A stretch of 8,596 nt of DNA from Bordetella parapertussis (GTDB lineage: Bacteria > Pseudomonadota > Gammaproteobacteria > Burkholderiales > SG8-39). Shown piece after piece: positions 6,180 through 8,596 of the stretch. The notes beneath the pieces were generated by a model, which saw only the letters and a program-made list of their open reading frames with translations, had not been told where the DNA came from and did not search any database. How positions within the stretch are numbered: the stretch's first letter is position 1; every line of letters begins with the position of its first letter. The stretch covers positions 1 through 8,596 of the forward strand of contig CAMDRY010000117.1 of the NCBI GenBank assembly GCA_945906975.1, read 5' to 3'. The translations under genes and the position numbers were made by a program.

Positions 6180-7100
6180 ATGAACAATCCCTCCATCAAC
6201 CAAATCATCCAGCAGGCCGGCAAGATCGTTTTAGGCAAGGAACACCAAATCCGCCTGGCACTCGCCTGCCTGCTCGCACGCGGTCATCTTCTCATCGAAG
6301 ACCTGCCCGGTGTGGGCAAGACCACCCTCGCCCATACTCTGGCGAGGCTTCTGGGCCTGAATTTTCACCGCATTCAGTTCACCAGCGACATGCTGCCGGC
6401 GGACATCATCGGCGTGTCCGTCTATGACCGCAACAGCGCCCGTTTCAAGTTTCATCCCGGCCCCATTTTCGCGCAGCTCATCCTTGCCGACGAGGTCAAC
6501 CGCGCCACGCCAAAAACCCAGTCGGCACTGCTCGAGGCGATGGAGGAGCACCAAGTCACCGCCGAGGGCGAAACGCGCGCCCTGCCTGAGCCATTTTTTG
6601 TGATTGCGACGCAAAACCCCTCAAGCCAGGTCGGCACCTTTGCCCTACCCGAATCGCAGCTTGACCGGTTTTTAATGCGCATAGAGCTAGGCTATCCCGA
6701 CCGTGCCGCAGAACGCGAACTGCTGCAGGGTGTTGAACGGCGCGACCTTATCGCCTCCGTCCAACCCTGCCTGCAACCGGGAGAATTAGCCGAACTGCAG
6801 CACTTGGTCGGCACCGTGTACGCATCCCCCGCGCTGATCGATTACATCCAGGCCTTGACCGAACATACGCGCCGCTCGCCGGCCTACGCCTCCGGGCTTT
6901 CGCCCCGCGCCGCACTGGCACTGCTGCACGGCGCCCGTGCGTGGGCGCTGATAGCAGGGCGCGACAAAGTGCTGCCAGAAGATGTACAGGCGATCCTGCC
7001 CGGCGTTGCCGGCCACCGACTTCGCCCGGCCCACGACGGCGTGAGCCAGGGTAGCGCAGATATCGCGCGAACGCTGATCGAAGCGGTGTCCATTCCCTGA
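6180..7100 (+). CDS. moxR: MoxR-family AAA+ ATPase
   Basis: MoxR proteins are chaperone-like AAA+ ATPases thought to help mature or activate partner proteins, often ones encoded beside them with von Willebrand A-like or DUF58 domains. The 306-residue product is full length. It has Walker A PGVGKTT (43-49, Lys47), Walker B LILADE (100-105), sensor 1 Asn146 in ATQNP, arginine-finger candidate Arg163 in LDRF, and sensor 2 Arg243 in GLSPRA. The ending EAVSIP is typical of the family, which supports the TGA at 7098-7100 as the true end. ATG 6180 has no recognisable Shine-Dalgarno (the preceding bases are pyrimidine-rich), but the start position fits the family. It is followed by DUF58 and transglutaminase genes, the usual MoxR cassette. 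A 131-base gap to DUF58 is longer than expected in a tight operon. The symbol is given at family level only. Confidence 0.94.
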   Translation: MNNPSINQIIQQAGKIVLGKEHQIRLALACLLARGHLLIEDLPGVGKTTLAHTLARLLGLNFHRIQFTSDMLPADIIGVSVYDRNSARFKFHPGPIFAQLILADEVNRATPKTQSALLEAMEEHQVTAEGETRALPEPFFVIATQNPSSQVGTFALPESQLDRFLMRIELGYPDRAAERELLQGVERRDLIASVQPCLQPGELAELQHLVGTVYASPALIDYIQALTEHTRRSPAYASGLSPRAALALLHGARAWALIAGRDKVLPEDVQAILPGVAGHRLRPAHDGVSQGSADIARTLIEAVSIP

Positions 7101-7110
7101 CCATGCCCGA

Positions 7111-7134
7111 ATGCGCCTGAACATGCGCCTGAAC
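7111..7134. repeat. 12-bp perfect tandem duplication between moxR and the DUF58 gene
   Basis: ATGCGCCTGAAC occurs twice head to tail (7111-7122 and 7123-7134), and a degraded third unit matching at 8 of 12 positions follows (7135-7146). It begins ten bases after the moxR stop. Confidence 0.8.
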
Positions 7135-7231
7135 ATCCGCGCAAACCAGAAGATCGGCCGCAAAGCCCCATCTGGCGCGGCTTTCCAGCTTCCCTGTCGC
7201 TCCGCACTGCGGACAAACTGAACAGCGAGCC

Positions 7232-8218
7232 GTGAATTTCGACCGCGTATTGCGCTCCTCGCAGCTCTACAACCTGCTGATCCCGCGCAAGGAACCCGAG
7301 CCCGGAGTCGTTTTTTTGTCGCAACGTCGCGTCTATATCCTGCCCACGCGGCAGGGGCTCACCTTCTGCCTTGCGTTGCTGGTGATGCTAATCGGCTCCA
7401 TTAACTACAATCTGTCGCTGGGCTACGTGCTGACATTCCTGCTGGCGGGCGTGGGTATCGTGTCAATACTGCACACCTTCCGTAACCTTGCGCATCTTTA
7501 CATCAGCCCCGGCCGCGTCGAGCCGGTGTTCAGCGGCAACGACGCCCATTTCCAGCTGCACATCGAAAACCGCAGCCACCACGAACGCTTTGCCATCGCA
7601 CTCCATCGCGCCGGCGTCACCACAGGCTGCGACATTGCGCCGGGTTCGACCGTCAGCGTCACACTCATCATTCCGACACAAAAGCGCGGACTGATGCCCA
7701 TCGGGCGCGTCACCTTCGACACGCGCTATCCCCTCGGCCTGCTGCGCGCCTGGAGTTACGTTTCGCCCGACCTGCACTGCCTGGTCTACCCGCAGCCTGA
7801 CAGCTCGCGCCTGCCACCGCCGCAAGCACAAGCAAACAGCGGCGACACCCTTGCCCTTGGCACCGGCACCGACGATTTTTTCGGCCTGCGACCCTACCAC
7901 CCGGGGGACTCACCGCGCCACGTTGCCTGGAAGGCCTCCACGCGCGAAGGACCGCTGCTAACCAAACAGTTCAGCGGACGGGCGGCGGCACAGATGTGGT
8001 TCAACTGGAGCGACCTGCCGGGGGCCCTGGACATCGAGGCAAGGATGTCGCGCCTGACCCGCTGGGTGCTGCTGGCCAACGCCGGCGGTATCGCCTTCGG
8101 ACTGCGCCTGCCCGGACTGGAAATCCCCATAGGCGCGGGCGAAACACACTGCCTCGCCTGCCTGCGGGAACTCGCCTTACACGACCCCGGGGCGTCACGC
8201 GAGGCTAGGCGCGCATGA
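7232..8218 (+). CDS. DUF58 domain membrane protein of the MoxR cassette
   Basis: This 328-residue protein has a short cytoplasmic start, two membrane segments (about 42-60 and 64-82), then a soluble region ending in a DUF58 domain. The DUF58 hallmark lies at about residues 215-238, with DFFGLRPYHPGD followed by RHVAWKASTR and the GPLLTKQF extension. DUF58 proteins accompany MoxR ATPases and transglutaminase-like proteins; a role in envelope or protein maturation is inferred from that association, and no enzymatic activity is evident here. The start is GTG 7232. No ATG is available upstream in frame before the stop at 7130, and the residues that follow fit the family; the Shine-Dalgarno is poor. 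The stop overlaps the next start as ATGA. Confidence 0.9.
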   Translation: MNFDRVLRSSQLYNLLIPRKEPEPGVVFLSQRRVYILPTRQGLTFCLALLVMLIGSINYNLSLGYVLTFLLAGVGIVSILHTFRNLAHLYISPGRVEPVFSGNDAHFQLHIENRSHHERFAIALHRAGVTTGCDIAPGSTVSVTLIIPTQKRGLMPIGRVTFDTRYPLGLLRAWSYVSPDLHCLVYPQPDSSRLPPPQAQANSGDTLALGTGTDDFFGLRPYHPGDSPRHVAWKASTREGPLLTKQFSGRAAAQMWFNWSDLPGALDIEARMSRLTRWVLLANAGGIAFGLRLPGLEIPIGAGETHCLACLRELALHDPGASREARRA

Positions 8219-8596
8219 ACATGCCTGCCACCCCGACGCCCCTGCGCTTCAGCAACCTCGCCTGGCTGCTGGGCGGACTCGCCCTGGCCGCGGCACCGCA
8301 TGCCGAGCGCCTGCCGGTCTGGATCACCGTCATCGCGCTGACGCTGTTGTGCTGGCGCGGCTATCTCGCCTGGACGGGCGAACCGCTGCCGCGCCAATGG
8401 CTGCTGGTTCCGTTTGTCGGTGCCTGCGTGTTTGGCGTCTACATGAACTTCAACACCATATTCGGACGCGATGCCGGAGTCTCGCTGCTGGTCGTTTTCC
8501 TCGGCCTCAAACTCATGGAAATGAAATCCTACCGCGACGTGTATGTCGTGATGTTCCTCGCCTACTTCATCGCGCTAACCAATTTTTTCTATTCAC
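8215..8596 (+). CDS. TgpA/DUF3488-type transglutaminase membrane protein, N-terminal part only
   Basis: The frame is open from ATG 8215 to the right edge (127 residues). The visible part is a membrane domain with segments at about 13-28, 34-48, 61-78 and 86-102 and a further one starting near 110. The sequence KLMEMKSYRDVYVVMFLAYF at about 99-118 is characteristic of the N-terminus of TgpA-like proteins, which carry a transglutaminase-like Cys-His-Asp domain after the membrane region. That catalytic domain lies outside the window. The ATG overlaps the DUF58 stop (ATGA), with AGG five bases upstream, so it is translationally coupled. Placement third after moxR and DUF58 strongly supports the call. 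Confidence 0.88.
   Translation, partial: MNMPATPTPLRFSNLAWLLGGLALAAAPHAERLPVWITVIALTLLCWRGYLAWTGEPLPRQWLLVPFVGACVFGVYMNFNTIFGRDAGVSLLVVFLGLKLMEMKSYRDVYVVMFLAYFIALTNFFYS

Noticed and set aside
7098..7100. moxR TGA as a selenocysteine codon
   Set aside because: Selenium use is suggested by mnmH, but the MoxR ending is natural for the family, and no selenocysteine insertion hairpin or Cys-aligned homolog position is evident.

Overview
The window is GC-rich and densely packed with short gaps, and every complete protein looks chromosomal and proteobacterial. A divergent esterase / ABC-exporter pair, MnmH, a class II histone-deacetylase-like hydrolase and a MoxR-DUF58-transglutaminase operon together suggest a betaproteobacterium, possibly of the Nitrosomonadales type, or a related gammaproteobacterium. 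This assignment is inference from protein style and gene content. No rRNA, tRNA, CRISPR array, insertion sequence, phage gene or integration site was found. No gene-free stretch exceeds 300 bases.

Left part (1-3637): two minus-strand genes encode a YbbA/YbbP-type ABC system, the ATPase (2084-2779) followed by a large FtsX-type permease (1957 down to the left edge, cut). A 29-bp inverted repeat of the dispersed ATTGCGAG/GAAGCAATC type lies between them. Divergently, tesA (2778-3488) encodes a secreted SGNH esterase. The two start codons overlap within one CATG. tesA is followed, with an ATGA overlap, by a 50-residue protein that I do not recognise.

Middle part (3638-6004): after a gap holding a strong hairpin comes mnmH (3875-4924, plus), the tRNA 2-selenouridine synthase. 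Facing it is an HDAC-like amidohydrolase (5081-6004, minus). The 156-base convergent gap holds only a GC-rich inverted repeat.

Right part (6005-8596): a 175-base divergent gap leads into a plus-strand operon of a MoxR AAA+ ATPase (6180-7100), a DUF58 membrane protein (7232-8218) and the first 127 residues of a TgpA/DUF3488 transglutaminase-type membrane protein (8215 to the right edge, cut). This three-gene set is a widely conserved cassette thought to act in the cell envelope. The MoxR-DUF58 gap is unusual: it carries a 12-bp tandem repeat, and the MoxR frame stays open after its stop codon until it overlaps the DUF58 start.

I see no clearly new multi-gene system. The best leads are the shared CATG start, the repeat inserted inside the ABC operon, the unknown small gene after tesA, and the MoxR-DUF58 junction.
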